Part shown: positions 1 through 8,007 of the stretch, piece by piece
Position numbering within the stretch: position 1 is the stretch's first letter
How the letters are laid out: every line of letters begins with the position of its first letter
Assembly (NCBI RefSeq): GCF_000024345.1
Contig: NC_013729.1
Span: 930,001-994,000, forward strand
From: Kribbella flavida DSM 17836
GTDB taxonomy: Bacteria; Actinomycetota; Actinomycetes; Propionibacteriales; Kribbellaceae
DNA length: 64,000 nucleotides
Direction of reading: 5' to 3'
Notes under the pieces: model-generated
Seen by the model: only the letters and a program-made list of their open reading frames with translations
The model's database searches: none
What the model was told of the DNA's origin: nothing
Position numbers and translations under genes: made by a program

Positions 1-192
1 CAGGCCGTCCGCACGCAGCTGGCTCAGCGCCTGCCGGACGGTGTGCCGGCTGACCTGGTACTCCTCGACGAGCACCAGCTCACCGGGGAAGACGTCGTCG
101 AACTCGCCGGCCCGCAGCCGGCGGACCAGCTCCTGCTGAAGCTGCTTCCACAGCGGCTCTCCGCCGCTGCGGTCCAGCCTGCGCTCGGTCAT
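1..192 (-). CDS. GntR-family transcriptional regulator (N-terminal fragment)
   Basis: The first 64 codons of a minus-strand gene that runs off the left edge. The reading begins MTERRLDRSGGEPLWKQL and continues with a winged-helix stretch typical of GntR repressors: PLWKQLQQELVRRLRAGEF, then PGELVLVEEYQVSRHTVRQALSQL, where SRHTVRQAL is the recognition helix. The effector-binding domain lies outside the window, so the subfamily (HutC/UTRA or FadR) cannot be decided. The gene is divergent from the YeiH-type exporter at 316. A nested dyad between the two genes is a natural candidate for its own operator. Confidence 0.85.
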   Translation of the reverse strand, partial: MTERRLDRSGGEPLWKQLQQELVRRLRAGEFDDVFPGELVLVEEYQVSRHTVRQALSQLRADGL

Positions 193-271
193 CCGCGCCT
201 TCCCTGTCGGTCCTGCTCCTACTGCTTGGTCAGCGTGGTCGGTCGCTCGCTTGCCAAATGTCCGGTCATCT

Positions 272-305
272 CCTAGCTTAAATGTGCGTACATTTCAGAG
301 CTAGG
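272..305. promoter_or_regulatory. Nested inverted repeat, candidate GntR operator
   Basis: An inner repeat AAATGT-GCGT-ACATTT (280-295) is enclosed by a second repeat CCTAGCT (272-278) and AGCTAGG (299-305). The AT-rich core stands out against GC-rich surroundings. It lies between the divergent GntR gene and the exporter gene, 11 bases before the latter's start. Operator function is inferred from symmetry and position. Confidence 0.55.
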
Positions 306-315
306 GGTTCCGTCC

Positions 316-1428
316 GTGGCGCAAGTCGAGGTTAGGTCACCCGCGTCGCCCGGGGAGGCAGCGGTGAAGCCGCACGTCGCCGACCGCGTGCCCGGACTGC
401 TGATCGTGCTGGTGCTCGCCGCCGCGGCGGTGCCGCTCGGCCGGCTGGTCCCGGTCGTCGGTGGTCCGGTGTTTGGCCTGGTCCTCGGTGTCCTGGTCGG
501 CGCCGCCGTGCCCGTACTGCGCGGCGAGTGGTCGCGGCCGGGCTACGAGTTCGCGTCGAGGTTTCTGCTGCAGGTGTCGATCGTGGTGCTGGGCACCGGG
601 CTGTCGCTGCAGCAGGTGGTCGAGGTCGGCGCCGGGTCGCTGCCGGTGATGCTCGGCACGCTGGCGATCGCGCTCGGTGGGGCGTGGGTGTTCGGGCGGC
701 TGCTCGGGGTGCGGGGTGACACCCAGATCCTGATCGGGGTCGGCACAGCGATCTGCGGGGCGTCGGCGATCGCGGCGACGACGGCGGCGATCGAGGCCAA
801 GCGGTCCTCGGTGGCGTACGCGCTGGCGACGATCTTCACCTTCAACGTCGTCGCGGTCCTGGCCTTTCCGCCGCTCGGACACCTGCTCGGGCTCGGTCCG
901 GAGGCCTTCGGGCTGTGGGCCGGGACCGCGGTCAACGACACGTCCTCGGTTGTTGCCGCCGGCTACGCCTACAGCCAGCAGGCCGGAGACCACGCCCTGG
1001 TCGTCAAGCTCACCCGCTCGCTGATGCTGGTACCGATCGTGCTGGCGCTGGTCGTGCTCAAGTCCCGCCGCGACGCCCGGGCCGCCGCGCTCGCCGACGT
1101 GCCGCACACCGACGCATCCGACTCCGGTGCAGCCGGCCCCGGCGTACGGCGGAAGTTGCCGTGGCGGCGGATGGTTCCGCTGTTCCTGGTCGGGTTCCTG
1201 GTGGCGGCGGGGCTGCGGACGGCGGGGCTGGTGCCGGACGAGCGGCAGGCAGACCTCGCCCTCGTCGGCACCTTCCTGATCACCAGCGCACTGGTCGCGA
1301 TCGGCCTCTCGCTACGCGTCGGTGAACTGCGCAAGGCCGGGTTCCGCCCGCTGCTGCTGGGTGCAATCCTCTGGGTCGGCGTCGCCCTCGGCAGCCTCGG
1401 GCTGCAGTGGCTCACCGGCACGCTGTGA
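316..1428 (+). CDS. YeiH/PSE-family putative sulfate exporter
   Basis: A 370-residue polytopic membrane protein of the UPF0324/YeiH family (putative sulfate exporter family). About ten hydrophobic segments are visible, starting with the Leu/Val-rich stretch near residue 25. The family segment DTQILIGVGTAICGASAIAA is present near residues 135-155, followed by the AGTAVNDTSSVVAAGY segment. The GTG at 316 was chosen; a GTG at 364 (MKPHVADRVPG) is an alternative that removes a short hydrophilic leader. The substrate is not established for most members, so sulfate or sulfonate export is only a family label. It is likely controlled by the divergent GntR protein through the dyad at 272-305. Confidence 0.85.
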   Translation: MAQVEVRSPASPGEAAVKPHVADRVPGLLIVLVLAAAAVPLGRLVPVVGGPVFGLVLGVLVGAAVPVLRGEWSRPGYEFASRFLLQVSIVVLGTGLSLQQVVEVGAGSLPVMLGTLAIALGGAWVFGRLLGVRGDTQILIGVGTAICGASAIAATTAAIEAKRSSVAYALATIFTFNVVAVLAFPPLGHLLGLGPEAFGLWAGTAVNDTSSVVAAGYAYSQQAGDHALVVKLTRSLMLVPIVLALVVLKSRRDARAAALADVPHTDASDSGAAGPGVRRKLPWRRMVPLFLVGFLVAAGLRTAGLVPDERQADLALVGTFLITSALVAIGLSLRVGELRKAGFRPLLLGAILWVGVALGSLGLQWLTGTL

Positions 1429-1479
1429 CCCGCTCGGGCTGAAGCGCGACCGATCCGGCCGCGCCCCGGCCCGACCCGC

Positions 1480-3297
1480 TCAGTCCTGCTCGTAAGCCGC
1501 CGCGCGGACCTGGATCTTGCGGATCCGCTCCACGTCGAGCTTGGTCGACCGGTCGAAGCGGTAGATGCCGTTCTCCTCCTGGAAGACGTCGGTCAGCTGG
1601 GTGTAGCAGTAGCCGAACATCAGCGGGTCGTCGAGCAGCACGTCCACCAGCCCGGCGAACCGCTCGTAGAACTCCGCCTCGTCCCGCACCCGCTGGCCGT
1701 AGCCCCAGGACTCCGTCCGGTCCTCGCCGGCCGCCGAGGCCGCCGCCTCCGGGTTCCACCAGATGCCGCCGAACTCGCTGCAGAAGTACGGCTGCCCGTT
1801 ATAGGGCTGCGAGATCGGCCGGTCGTCCGCACCGCCGGTGTTGCCGTACGGCTTGCCCTCGGCCAGCCCTGCCATCTGCTTGCCGAACTCCACCGGGTCC
1901 TGCTCGTAGTTGTGCGAGTCCCAGATGTCGGTCTCCGGCACCCGGTGCGAGTAGCCCGACGCGTCCAGCACCGGCCGGCTGGTGTCCGCGGCCTTGGTAG
2001 CCAGGAACATCGCCCGGGTCACGTCGTCCAGCTGGGTGATCCGGTCGTGCAGCAACTGGTGGGTCTCGTTCAGCGGACACCAGCCGACGATCGACGGGTG
2101 GCTGTAGTCGCGCTCGACCGCCTCCAGCCACTGCGTGACGAACGAAGCAGTCGGCTGCTGGTTGTCCCGCTGGGTGCCCTCGGCCACCCCCGCGCCCCAG
2201 TCGCCGAACTCACCCCAGACCAGGTAGCCCATCCGGTCCGCGTGGTAGAGGAAGCGCTCCTCGAAGACCTTCTGGTGCAGCCGGGCGCCGTTGAACCCGG
2301 CCGCCAGGCTCAGCTCGATGTCAGCGACCAGCGCCTCCTCGGAGGGAGCCGTCATCAGGCTCTCCGGCCAGTAGCCCTGGTCCAGCACGAGCCGCTGGAA
2401 GACGTGCTTGCCGTTGATCAGCACGGCCTTGCCGTTGATCGACACAGACCGCAGACCGGCGTAGCTGGCGGCCTGGTCGACAACAGCTCCGTCGGCGTCC
2501 AGCAGCTCCAGCCGTACGCCGTACAGGTGCGGGTCGGTGGTGTCCCAGAGCCGGACCCGGTCGGTGGGCACCGCCAGCACCAGGCGCGGGGCCAGGTCGA
2601 GGTCGGCCCGGACCTCGGCGGTGACGATCTCGCCGTCGGCGTCGGACAGGACGGCGCGGACCTTCCAGCCCGGCTTGTTGGCCGAGACCGGTACGTCCAG
2701 GTGGAACGCCGATCCCGCCACGTCCGGGGTGATGCGCGGCCGGCCGAGGTGCACCGCAGGCACGGCCTCGAGCCAGACGGTCTGCCAGATGCCGGTGGTC
2801 CGGGTGTAGTGGCAGTCGCGGTTGAAGTACAGCGTGCTCTGCTTGCCGCGCGCCTGGACGCCGTACCGGCTGTCGCGGGCGCGGACCACGATCAGCGCCT
2901 CGTCACCCGGTCCGGCGACGCCGGCCAGGTTCGCGCTGAACGGGGTGAAGCCACCGCGGTGCCGGACCACCTCGACGCCGTTCACCCAGACCGTGGCGTC
3001 GTGGTCGACGGCCTGGAAGTGCAGCACTGCGTCGTGGCCGGTCCACTCGGCCGGCACGGTCACCGTGGTCCGGTACCAGACCGCCTCCTGGAAGTCGACG
3101 TCCTCGATCCCGGACAGCTGCGACTCCGGGGCGAACGGGACGGTGATGCGCTGGGCCAGCTCGCGGTCGCGCAGGCCACGCTCCAGGCCGGAGTCGGAGC
3201 GGTCGGACTCGAACTGCCACTCGCCGTTCAGGTTGAGCCAGTGCGGACGAACGAACTGCGGCCGGGGGTGCTCGGGGCGGGGCTGGGTGCTGGGCAT
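1480..3297 (-). CDS. Glycoside hydrolase family 2 (beta-galactosidase/glucuronidase-like)
   Basis: A 605-residue GH2 enzyme. The N-terminal jelly-roll sugar-binding domain (about 15-185) opens with the family signature RPHWLNLNGEWQFESD. An Ig-like domain follows (about 190-285), then the catalytic TIM barrel (about 290-600). The acid/base is Glu411 in GWCPLNETH and the nucleophile is Glu508 in YFCSEFGGIWW. No signal peptide is visible, so it acts on imported oligosaccharides. The ATG at 3297 has GGGAG upstream and sits directly before the GH2 signature; an upstream in-frame start would add 23 unrelated residues. The exact sugar cannot be read from sequence. A LacI-type palindrome lies 44 bases upstream. 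Confidence 0.9.
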   Translation of the reverse strand: MPSTQPRPEHPRPQFVRPHWLNLNGEWQFESDRSDSGLERGLRDRELAQRITVPFAPESQLSGIEDVDFQEAVWYRTTVTVPAEWTGHDAVLHFQAVDHDATVWVNGVEVVRHRGGFTPFSANLAGVAGPGDEALIVVRARDSRYGVQARGKQSTLYFNRDCHYTRTTGIWQTVWLEAVPAVHLGRPRITPDVAGSAFHLDVPVSANKPGWKVRAVLSDADGEIVTAEVRADLDLAPRLVLAVPTDRVRLWDTTDPHLYGVRLELLDADGAVVDQAASYAGLRSVSINGKAVLINGKHVFQRLVLDQGYWPESLMTAPSEEALVADIELSLAAGFNGARLHQKVFEERFLYHADRMGYLVWGEFGDWGAGVAEGTQRDNQQPTASFVTQWLEAVERDYSHPSIVGWCPLNETHQLLHDRITQLDDVTRAMFLATKAADTSRPVLDASGYSHRVPETDIWDSHNYEQDPVEFGKQMAGLAEGKPYGNTGGADDRPISQPYNGQPYFCSEFGGIWWNPEAAASAAGEDRTESWGYGQRVRDEAEFYERFAGLVDVLLDDPLMFGYCYTQLTDVFQEENGIYRFDRSTKLDVERIRKIQVRAAAYEQD

Positions 3298-3340
3298 CGA
3301 GAAGGCTCCCGTGGGATGGGCTGAGCAGGTCGGATCGAGG

Positions 3341-3354
3341 TTACAACGTTGGAA
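3341..3354. promoter_or_regulatory. Candidate LacI-family operator for the GH2 gene
   Basis: TTACAACGTTGGAA is a near-perfect dyad with a central CG and the exact 8-bp palindrome CAACGTTG (3344-3351). LacI/GalR repressors of actinomycetes typically bind palindromes with this layout. It sits 44 bases before the GH2 start. No LacI gene is present in the window, so the regulator would be encoded elsewhere. Confidence 0.5.
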
Positions 3355-3438
3355 AAACCCCGGCAACGGCTTCCTGCCCTCCGGACAGGCGGTGCCCCGG
3401 TCCTGCGCCGCGCTGTCAAGCCTTTCCGTCTCGCCGCA

Positions 3439-3456
3439 CTGACAGCTTGCTGTCAG
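3439..3456. promoter_or_regulatory. 18-bp inverted repeat in the GH2/epoxide-hydrolase-like gap
   Basis: CTGACAGC-TT-GCTGTCAG is a perfect 8-bp inverted repeat with a 2-base centre. It lies in the 297-base divergent gap 3298-3594, which otherwise holds only the LacI-type site. It could be an operator for the downstream gene at 3595, or one arm could act as a TGACA-type -35 element. No function can be assigned. Confidence 0.35.
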
Positions 3457-3594
3457 CCGGGGCGTGCAACCCTTTGCCCGGCGCGTCGTTCTTTTGTCAG
3501 AAGAGGCAGATCGGGCCCGGACCCAACCAACCGGCGGCTCGGGGCGTCATGCTGGAGGGGTAGTGCGTCAGCGGGGAGAGGGAGAGGTCGATGG

Positions 3595-4383
3595 GTGGCA
3601 ACTGAGCGAACCGCCGAGGTGCGTCAGCTCCGGCTGCGCGTGCCGCAAACCGATCTCGACGCGCTGTACCGGCGACTGCGCGCTTTCCGTGACGGCGGCG
3701 GCTACATCGCCGCCGGGCTGGACCGCGTCGTGCCGGCCGCGTACGCCGACGAGCTGCTCGACTACTGGGTCAGTGGCTACGACTGGCGGGTCCACGAGGC
3801 GCGGCTGAACGCCTACGACCACTACGGCACCAAGATCGCCGGCCAGTTCCTGCACTTCCTGCACCTGCGCTCCGCCGATCCGGCGGCGAAGCCCGCCCTG
3901 CTCACGCACGCCTGGCCGAGCGGCGTGATGGATGTGCTGGACGCCGCGATGCCGCTGGAGGCCTCGGGCCGCTACCACCTGGTGATCCCGTCGATCGCGT
4001 GGACCGCGCTGACCGGGCCCGACGAGGGCGGCTCGCCCAGCCGCCGGACCGCCGCAGGCTGGGACGAGCTGATGCGCCGCCTCGGGTACGACGAGTACCA
4101 GGTCGGCGACGACCGCGAGGGCCTGACGGCGACCCCGGCGTACACGGCGGTGTCGGAGGCGGTAGCGCAGCAGCGTGGGCTGGACGCGGCCGAGCTGGCC
4201 GAGGTCCGCTGGTTCAACGAGAACCTCACCGCCTTCAACGAGGGGCAGCAGATCTCCGCGCTGGTGCTGAGTACGGCACTGCTCGCGTGGAACGCCCAGC
4301 TGGTCAGCCTCGAGATCGACCGCGACGCCTTGCTCACCGGCCTGACACTGGCCTGGTTCGCCTCCCAGCTCCCGGTCGAGTAG
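3595..4383 (+). CDS. Truncated epoxide hydrolase homologue (EHN domain, partial alpha/beta fold)
   Basis: A 262-residue protein resembling the first two thirds of EHN-type epoxide hydrolases, which usually run to about 380 residues. The N-terminal epoxide hydrolase domain (about 10-90) includes LDYWVSGYDWRVHEARLN. HAWPSG stands where the family oxyanion motif HGWPGS normally sits. The nucleophile region, normally GGDWG, reads VGDDREG, so the Asp is kept but its context is not. Cap-like helices follow (DALLTGLTLAWF) and the frame ends there, before the strand and His of the catalytic triad. The GTG at 3595 follows a purine-rich GAGAGG. The next gene converges from 4405, so no missing end is visible. 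It is probably inactive or repurposed. Confidence 0.6.
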   Translation: MATERTAEVRQLRLRVPQTDLDALYRRLRAFRDGGGYIAAGLDRVVPAAYADELLDYWVSGYDWRVHEARLNAYDHYGTKIAGQFLHFLHLRSADPAAKPALLTHAWPSGVMDVLDAAMPLEASGRYHLVIPSIAWTALTGPDEGGSPSRRTAAGWDELMRRLGYDEYQVGDDREGLTATPAYTAVSEAVAQQRGLDAAELAEVRWFNENLTAFNEGQQISALVLSTALLAWNAQLVSLEIDRDALLTGLTLAWFASQLPVE

Positions 4384-4404
4384 TCCCGCCGAGCAGGGCC
4401 TGTC

Positions 4405-5274
4405 TCAGGCCCCCAGCAGCCGGGCGCCGTTGTCCCAGCAGACCGAGCGCAGCCAGTCGTCGCCCAGGTCGAGCCGCTCCAGCGCCGCCAACTGGACGGC
4501 GTACTCGTACGGGATGTTGGGGAAGTCCGAGCCGAGCACGACCCGGTTCTGCAGTGTTGCCATCCGCGGCCTGAGCTCCCGCGGGTACGGCGCCAGCGCC
4601 TCGGTGAACGGGGTCAGCGCCATCGTGGTGTCGAGGTGCACGTTCGGGTACGCCTCGGCGAGTGCCAGGTGCTCGGCGTACTCCGGCATGCCCAGGTGCG
4701 CGATGACCGCTGTGAGCCGCGGATGCTTCCGCAGTACGTCGCCGAACGGGCCGGGACCGGTGTGGTGGCCGGGGATCGGGCCTGACCCGCAGTGCACCAC
4801 CACCGGTACGCCGGCCTCGGCCAGCTGACCCCAGACCGCGTGGAGCTCGGCGTCCCGCGGGTCGTAGTCGCCGACCTGGACATGGACCTTGAAGATGCGC
4901 GTGCCCAGGTCCAGCGCCTCCTTCACGTACTGCGCTGCGCCCGGCTCCGGGTAGAACGTGCCGCTCGGCACGCAGCCCGGTGTCGCCGCGGCGAACTCGC
5001 GGGCCCAGGTGTTCAGCCACGCGGCCATGTCCGGCTTGTGCGGGTAGACCAGCGCGGGGAAGCGGCGTACTCCGAGATCCTCCAAAGTCTGCAGGCGCTC
5101 GGCGACCGGAGTCCGGTACTGGACCGGCCAGGCAACGCCGTAGTGCTGCTCGGCCCGGTCGAAGTAACTCCACACCGCATCCATCACCGGGTCGGGCAGG
5201 AAGTGGACGTGCACGTCCACGAGCCCCTCGAGCCCGAGCCGCTGCCACCAGGCCGGGACCCCTTCGTCGCGCAT
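4405..5274 (-). CDS. Amidohydrolase family 2 metal-dependent hydrolase
   Basis: A 289-residue TIM-barrel hydrolase of the Amidohydro_2 (COG2159) group. The metal-binding HxH occurs at the start of the barrel in VDVHVHFLPDPVMDAVWS. A later His is in VVVHCGSG, another follows in VIAHLGMPEY, and the metal Asp is in VVLGSDFPNIPYEYA. Members include decarboxylases and hydrolases of cyclic compounds; the substrate cannot be inferred. The ATG at 5274 was chosen. An in-frame ATG at 5298 and a TTG at 5304 would place translation right against the palindrome at 5308-5323. Divergent from the HTH gene at 5334, which probably regulates it. Confidence 0.8.
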   Translation of the reverse strand: MRDEGVPAWWQRLGLEGLVDVHVHFLPDPVMDAVWSYFDRAEQHYGVAWPVQYRTPVAERLQTLEDLGVRRFPALVYPHKPDMAAWLNTWAREFAAATPGCVPSGTFYPEPGAAQYVKEALDLGTRIFKVHVQVGDYDPRDAELHAVWGQLAEAGVPVVVHCGSGPIPGHHTGPGPFGDVLRKHPRLTAVIAHLGMPEYAEHLALAEAYPNVHLDTTMALTPFTEALAPYPRELRPRMATLQNRVVLGSDFPNIPYEYAVQLAALERLDLGDDWLRSVCWDNGARLLGA

Positions 5275-5307
5275 CCGGACACTGTAGACACATGGCATTT
5301 GCAATTG

Positions 5308-5323
5308 CTACGTAATTACGTAG
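5308..5323. promoter_or_regulatory. 16-bp perfect palindrome, candidate operator of the HTH regulator
   Basis: CTACGTAATTACGTAG reads identically on both strands. It lies between the divergent amidohydrolase and HTH-regulator genes, only 10 bases before the regulator's GTG. A repressor bound here could block both promoters. Assignment to the adjacent regulator is by position. Confidence 0.6.
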
Positions 5324-5333
5324 TATCCACACT

Positions 5334-5846
5334 GTGGATGATGCTGTGGACAACCGGCTCGCGGAGCTCGAGCGGCGGATCGCCGCGCTGGAGTCCGCTC
5401 GCCTGCCTCCGCAGGACCAAGTGCTGCCCGAGGGCGTCGACCCGGAGGCGTTCTTCGCGCTGCAAGCGCTCAAGGAGCGCTATCCGGCGCCCGGGGCGGT
5501 GCTCTACACCGGCAGCGTCACGCTGCCCGACGACCGGCAGCTCGACTGGCAGTACGGGCGGACCACACCGGACGTGCTGGCGGCGGACTGGTCGGCCCGG
5601 GCGTCCGCGCTCGCGGCACTCGGCCATCCGGTCCGGTTGACGCTGCTGCGCGAGATCCTGCACGGCCGCACCACGGTCAGCGCGCTCAGTGAGGTCGAGG
5701 GCCTCGGTACGAGCGGGCAGATCTACCACCATCTGCGGCAGTTGACGGCCGAGGGCTGGTTGCACGCCCCCAGCCGTGGCGCCTTCGCCGTGCCCCCGAC
5801 CCGGGTGGTGCCGCTGCTCGCGATCCTGGTCGCCCTGGAAAGGTAG
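5334..5846 (+). CDS. ArsR-like winged-helix transcriptional regulator
   Basis: A 170-residue protein. Residues about 1-25 form a short predicted coiled coil (RLAELERRIAALESA). After a linker, an ArsR/HTH_20-type winged helix occupies about 85-150: ASALAALGHPVRLTLLREIL, then the TSGQIYHHLRQLTAEGWL recognition helix and wing. No ArsR metal-binding cysteines are visible, so it is more likely a ligand-sensing than a metal-sensing regulator. The GTG at 5334 has almost no leader after the palindrome, suggesting a leaderless or very short-leader transcript. It heads an operon with the serine hydrolase 2 bases downstream. Confidence 0.8.
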   Translation: MDDAVDNRLAELERRIAALESARLPPQDQVLPEGVDPEAFFALQALKERYPAPGAVLYTGSVTLPDDRQLDWQYGRTTPDVLAADWSARASALAALGHPVRLTLLREILHGRTTVSALSEVEGLGTSGQIYHHLRQLTAEGWLHAPSRGAFAVPPTRVVPLLAILVALER

Positions 5847-5848
5847 TC

Positions 5849-6877
5849 ATGAAGTTTTTCGCCGCACTGCTCGCTGTTGCGCTGGCCGTCGGAGGCTGGC
5901 TGATCCGGCCCGGCGCACTGCACCTGGCCGGGCCGAGGACGGGTGACGCGACCCTGCAGAAGTTCATCGACGACAACTACGAAGGGCCTGGTCACCGGCT
6001 GTCCGTGGCACTGGTGGACGGCAGCTCGACGCGCTTCGCGAGCCGCGGTGGTGACGAGCACGGCAGCTTCGAGATCGGCTCGATCAGCAAGGCGCTCACC
6101 GGCCTCCTGCTTGCGGACGCCGTCGAGCGCGGCGAGGTCACGCTGGGCCAGCAGGTGGGGTCACTGCTGCCGCTGCAGGAGTCAGAGGTCGCGACGGCAA
6201 CGCTGGAAGATCTGGCCACCCATCACTCGGGTCTGCCGAAGATCAGCGGCAAACCGCTGCCCGCCGTGCGGTCGGCCTTGGCCGCCGTTGCCGGGGGCAA
6301 TCCCTACCCGTACGACGTGGACCAGCTGCTCGACCACGCCCGCTCCGCCGGCACCGGCGGCCGCGGCGAACCGGCGTACTCGAATCTGGGTGGGGCGTTG
6401 CTCGGCCAGGCACTGGCTCGCAAGGCCGGCAAGAGCTACCCCGACCTGCTGCAGGAGCGCGTGTTCCAGCCCTTGACCATGCGGAACTCCCGTACGCCGA
6501 CCAGCGACGCCGGTGCGGCGCCGGACGGGTACGGCTCGGGTGGTCGCCGGCAGGCGCCCTGGGTCCAGGAGGGCTACGGCCCCGCCGGCGGCGTCGTCTC
6601 CACCGCGGCCGACCTGGCTCTGCTCGCCCGGGCACTGCTCGACGGCAAGTACGTCACGGCGCTGGCCCCTCGGCGGGACTACGAGGAGGACCGGATCGGC
6701 CTGTTCTGGATGACCAGTCCGCTGCGCGACGACCGGAGCATGGTCTGGCACAACGGCGGCACCGGCGGCTACCGCTCCTTCATCGCTTTGGATCTGGACC
6801 GCCGGCGGGCGGTGGTCGTGCTCTCGGACGTCGCCGTCGACGTGGACGACTTCGCCACCAAGTTGCTGGAGGGCTAG
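5849..6877 (+). CDS. Serine hydrolase of the beta-lactamase/class C family
   Basis: A 342-residue penicillin-binding-protein-like serine hydrolase. The N-terminus MKFFAALLAVALAVGGWLI is a signal peptide or membrane anchor, so the enzyme faces outward. The class C hallmarks are present: Ser78-x-x-Lys81 in GSISKALTG, Tyr177-Ser-Asn179 in PAYSNLGG, and HNGG near the C-terminus in place of KTG. The family covers AmpC, DD-peptidases and esterases, and the substrate cannot be decided. It starts 2 bases after the regulator stop and 3 bases before the next membrane gene, so it is almost certainly co-transcribed with both. Confidence 0.85.
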   Translation: MKFFAALLAVALAVGGWLIRPGALHLAGPRTGDATLQKFIDDNYEGPGHRLSVALVDGSSTRFASRGGDEHGSFEIGSISKALTGLLLADAVERGEVTLGQQVGSLLPLQESEVATATLEDLATHHSGLPKISGKPLPAVRSALAAVAGGNPYPYDVDQLLDHARSAGTGGRGEPAYSNLGGALLGQALARKAGKSYPDLLQERVFQPLTMRNSRTPTSDAGAAPDGYGSGGRRQAPWVQEGYGPAGGVVSTAADLALLARALLDGKYVTALAPRRDYEEDRIGLFWMTSPLRDDRSMVWHNGGTGGYRSFIALDLDRRRAVVVLSDVAVDVDDFATKLLEG

Positions 6878-6880
6878 GGC

Positions 6881-7216
6881 ATGCGAGACATCATCCTGAT
6901 CGTGCTCGGCGTCAGCTTTCCGGCGGTCGCGCTCTGGCAGATCTGGACCGGAAAGCTGCGCGACCGTGCCGAGCTGCTGATCATGCTGTCCAGCGGAGTC
7001 CTCTTCCTGCTCTTCGCTCGCGCCACCATCGACTGGAACGCGCTGCCGCCGCGGCTCTGGCTGATCGGCCTGGCGGTGATGGTCGCTGCGACCGCCCTGG
7101 CGGGCCGGACCTGGTCGAAGCTCACCTGGGTGCAGGGGGCGCACCCGGCCCGGCGTACCGTCTCGGGCGTGGTCCAGGTCGGGCTCGCGGTAGTGATCTG
7201 CGCCGTCCTACTCTGA
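6881..7216 (+). CDS. Small integral membrane protein
   Basis: A 111-residue hydrophobic protein with three to four predicted membrane helices: about 3-20 (ILIVLGVSFPAVALWQI), 30-47, 58-75 and 93-111. No catalytic motif or recognised domain is visible. Its tight spacing to the serine hydrolase (3 bases) and to the methyltransferase (5 bases) places it in the same operon. It might assist the secreted hydrolase, but that is only positional inference. Confidence 0.7.
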   Translation: MRDIILIVLGVSFPAVALWQIWTGKLRDRAELLIMLSSGVLFLLFARATIDWNALPPRLWLIGLAVMVAATALAGRTWSKLTWVQGAHPARRTVSGVVQVGLAVVICAVLL

Positions 7217-7221
7217 GCGGC

Positions 7222-8007
7222 ATGGTTGAACGAGTTGAGCGGCTCCGGCGGGTGGCACGCGGCTGGGACGAGGCCGCGGCCGGCTACGAGCAGTACTTCG
7301 TACCGCGGTTCCGGCCGTGGGTCGAGCTGGCTGTGGCGGCGGTGGAGGAGGTCCCGGAGGGGCCGATCCTGGTGCCGTGCTGCGGCACGTTCCCTGAGCT
7401 GGAGCTGCTGCTCGAACGCTTTCCCGACCGGGAGCTCGTCGGCATCGACCTGTCCGCCGGCATGGTCCGGCTCGCGCGGGACCGGGCCGCTGGGCTCGAC
7501 CAGGTCACTGTCGTCGAGGGCGACGCCTCAGAGCTCGACCCTCGGTGGGCCGGTGCCTGCAGTGCGGTCGTGTCGGTTTTCGGGCTGCAGCAACTGCCCG
7601 AGCCGGAGCAGGCGATCGGCTCCTGGTACCGCGCACTGCGGCCGGGCGGGCGGTTGTCGGTGGTCTACTGGCCGTCGGTGACCGAGGACGCCGGCCCGTT
7701 CCGGCTGATCGACGAACTGGTCGATCCCGGGCCGGCTGATCCCGATCCCGACGTCGCCGCCGCGCTGCGGCAGCTCGGCGCGAGCGTCGAGCGGGACGAG
7801 CAGGCGACGTTCCCGATGACCCACCCGGACGCGGCGGCGTTCTTCGAGGCGTTCACCCGGTTCGGCCCGTTGCGGGCGACGGCGAACGTGCGCGGCGAGG
7901 CGTTCGTCGACGAGCTGCGCCGGCGCTTCCTCGACCGCGCCCCGGCCGGCGAGTGGACGCACCACCCACGGGCGCAAGTGATCACCGCGACACACTCTGG
8001 TCGGTGA
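7222..8007 (+). CDS. Class I SAM-dependent methyltransferase
   Basis: A 261-residue Rossmann-fold methyltransferase. Motif I is unusual: GPILVPCCGTFPELELLL stands where most members have a Gly-rich loop. The acidic end of strand 2 is in ELVGIDLSAGMVRLAR, motif III-like VVEGDASEL follows, and SWYRALRPGGRLSVVYWPS is a typical post-motif. The substrate is unknown. It is the last gene of the operon that begins at 5334. Its final 26 bases overlap the convergent ATP-grasp gene, with no room for a separate terminator. Confidence 0.85.
   Translation: MVERVERLRRVARGWDEAAAGYEQYFVPRFRPWVELAVAAVEEVPEGPILVPCCGTFPELELLLERFPDRELVGIDLSAGMVRLARDRAAGLDQVTVVEGDASELDPRWAGACSAVVSVFGLQQLPEPEQAIGSWYRALRPGGRLSVVYWPSVTEDAGPFRLIDELVDPGPADPDPDVAAALRQLGASVERDEQATFPMTHPDAAAFFEAFTRFGPLRATANVRGEAFVDELRRRFLDRAPAGEWTHHPRAQVITATHSGR

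Noticed and set aside
3439..3456. The 18-bp inverted repeat as a terminator for the GH2 gene
   Set aside because: It lies upstream of the GH2 start on the minus strand and before the plus-strand gene, not at a gene end.
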